This document shows positions 62,853-64,000 of a DNA stretch of 64,000 nt, piece after piece (positions within the stretch are counted from its first letter, which is position 1; each line of letters starts with the position of its first letter). Under the pieces are notes generated by a model. The model did no database searches and had not been told where the DNA came from. It saw nothing but the letters and a program-made list of their open reading frames with translations. The translations under genes and the position numbers were made by a program. The stretch is from Myxococcales bacterium. Lineage in GTDB: Bacteria; Myxococcota; Myxococcia; Myxococcales; Anaeromyxobacteraceae. The stretch spans positions 248,001 through 312,000 of the forward strand of contig JAJZQX010000004.1 of assembly GCA_021806645.1 (NCBI GenBank), written 5' to 3'.

Positions 62853-64000
62853 ATGCTGACCCAGACCATCGAGTGGTCGCTCCGGAACCGCTGGATCGTG
62901 CTCGGCGGCGCCGCCGCCGTCGTCCTGGCCGGCCTGCTCGCCTTTCGCGACCTGCCCATCGACGCCTTCCCGGACACGACCCCGACGCAGGTGCAGGTCA
63001 ACTCCGTCGCGCCCGCGTTGACCCCCGAGGAGGTGGAGCGGCAGCTCACCATCCCCATCGAGCAGGCGCTATCTGGTCTCCCCCGGGTCGAGGAGCTGCG
63101 CTCCATCTCGAAGTTCGGCCTGGCCCAGATCACCCTCCGCTTCGCCGACGGGACCGACCTGTGGTTCGCGCGCCAGCAGGTGGCCGAGCGGGTCGGGCGC
63201 GTCGAGCTGCCGCCGGGCCTGGAGCGCCCTTCGCTCGGGCCCGTCGCGACCGGGCTCGGCGAGGTCTTCCACTACCTCGTGAAGAGCAAGACCCGCAGCC
63301 TGGAGGAGGTCCGGACGCTGCACGACTGGGTCATCGCGCCCCAGCTCCGCAGCGTCCCGGGAGTCGCCGAGGTGAACACCTGGGGCGGGAAGGAGAAGCA
63401 GTGGCACGTGGTGGTCGACCCGCGCCGCCTGCAGCAGTACGACCTCTCGCTCGGCGACCTCTATCGCGCCCTGGAGGCCAACAACGCCAACGTGGGCGGC
63501 GGGGTGATGGAGCGCGCCGGAACCGCCAACCTGGTGCTCGGCGTGGGGGCCCTCGACGGCGGGCGGTCCATCGAGGAGGTGGTGGTGGCGGCGCGGCACG
63601 GCGTGCCCGTCCGAGTGCGCGACCTCGGGCGGGTGGAGGTGGGCCACGAAATCCGGCGCGGCGCCACCACGGCCGACGGCGAAGGCGAGGCGCTCCTGGG
63701 GCTCGGCTTCATGCTGGTCGGCGAGAACAGCCACGTGGTGACCGCCGCCCTGGCCCAGCGGCTCGAGCAGGTGAAAGCCCGCCTCCCGGGCGACGTGCAG
63801 GTCGAGGCGGTCTACGAGCGGACCGAGCTGGTCGACCTCGTCCTCCGGACCGTCAAGACCAACCTGCTGGAGGGCGCCCTGATGGTGGTCGCCATCCTGT
63901 TCCTGTTCCTCGGCAACGTCCGCGCCGGCCTCATCGTCGCGGCGGCCATCCCGCTCTCGATGCTCTTCGCCTTCGACGCCATGATCCGCTTCGGGATCGC
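62853..64000 (+). CDS. Third heavy-metal RND pump, 5' part
   Basis: It starts ATG at 62853, one base after the adaptor stop, and is open to the right edge (382 codons). The N-terminal segment MLTQTIEWSLRNRWIVLGG, LPIDAFPDTTPTQVQVNSVAP and GPVATGLGEVFHYLV identify a CzcA/CusA-family exporter. The first periplasmic loop and helices 2-3 (NLLEGALMVVAILFLFLGNVRAG) are complete. The helix-4 signature that would tell mono- from divalent metals lies beyond the window. PDTTPTQVQVN is more CusA-like than the two Czc pumps. Confidence 0.92.
   Translation, partial: MLTQTIEWSLRNRWIVLGGAAAVVLAGLLAFRDLPIDAFPDTTPTQVQVNSVAPALTPEEVERQLTIPIEQALSGLPRVEELRSISKFGLAQITLRFADGTDLWFARQQVAERVGRVELPPGLERPSLGPVATGLGEVFHYLVKSKTRSLEEVRTLHDWVIAPQLRSVPGVAEVNTWGGKEKQWHVVVDPRRLQQYDLSLGDLYRALEANNANVGGGVMERAGTANLVLGVGALDGGRSIEEVVVAARHGVPVRVRDLGRVEVGHEIRRGATTADGEGEALLGLGFMLVGENSHVVTAALAQRLEQVKARLPGDVQVEAVYERTELVDLVLRTVKTNLLEGALMVVAILFLFLGNVRAGLIVAAAIPLSMLFAFDAMIRFGI

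Overview
The window is about 70 percent GC. Codon usage, the c-type cytochromes, the sigma-54 regulators and the density of metal(loid) genes suggest a Myxococcota / former deltaproteobacterial host, most like Anaeromyxobacter. This is inferred from protein character only; no rRNA is present. The region is an accessory metal(loid) respiration and resistance island, largely built from duplicated, transposon-interrupted modules.

Left part (1-8.3 kb): the start of an unrecognised gene, a small periplasmic protein, then a four-gene operon. That operon has a CadC-type metal sensor whose palindromic operator overlaps its own start codon, an MtrA-like corrinoid-protein homologue with a DUF4346-like tail, a periplasmic thioredoxin-fold protein with a C-G-C site, and a CcdA-type membrane reductant carrier. 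A solitary ModA follows. Facing it on the minus strand are a large multi-repeat chemoreceptor and a PstS-like oxyanion-binding protein.

Respiratory part (8.3-16.7 kb): a minus-strand operon of a c7-like triheme cytochrome, a four-cluster ferredoxin subunit and a Tat-exported molybdopterin reductase of the TtrA/SrdA/ArrA clade. It lies behind a near-consensus sigma-54 promoter with an upstream inverted repeat. Divergent from it are a PhnD-like binding lipoprotein and a histidine kinase, and convergent with these is a sigma-54 response regulator. These probably form a sensor triad for the reductase. Arsenate, selenate and tetrathionate are all possible substrates.

Arsenic part (16.7-24.6 kb): on the minus strand thioredoxin, CcdA, an ArsP-type permease and a small CxxC thioredoxin-like protein. 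Divergently, arsR, acr3, arsC, arsD (fused to an AhpD/CMD domain), arsA and a second arsC. ATCG-type dyads lie on both sides.

Broken middle (24.6-35.2 kb): a collagen-like lipoprotein, a secreted protein truncated by a 3.26-kb IS21-family element, and a beheaded lytic transglycosylase on its other side. Then a divergent zntA/merR pair around a textbook MerR operator, and a frameshifted feoB remnant.

RND part (35.2-64 kb): two paralogous blocks of czcI-czcC-czcB-czcA-PII. Their czcC genes are identical over 1,383 bp. The first block adds an SPC-type P1B ATPase. Each block is followed by a member of an unrecognised His/Cys lipoprotein family. An IS66-family element splits the second czcI. A CcsBA cytochrome c synthetase, a TlpA-like protein (with a decayed copy at 56.3 kb), and a third RND system with Cys/His metal-binding repeats close the window; its RND pump runs off the right edge.
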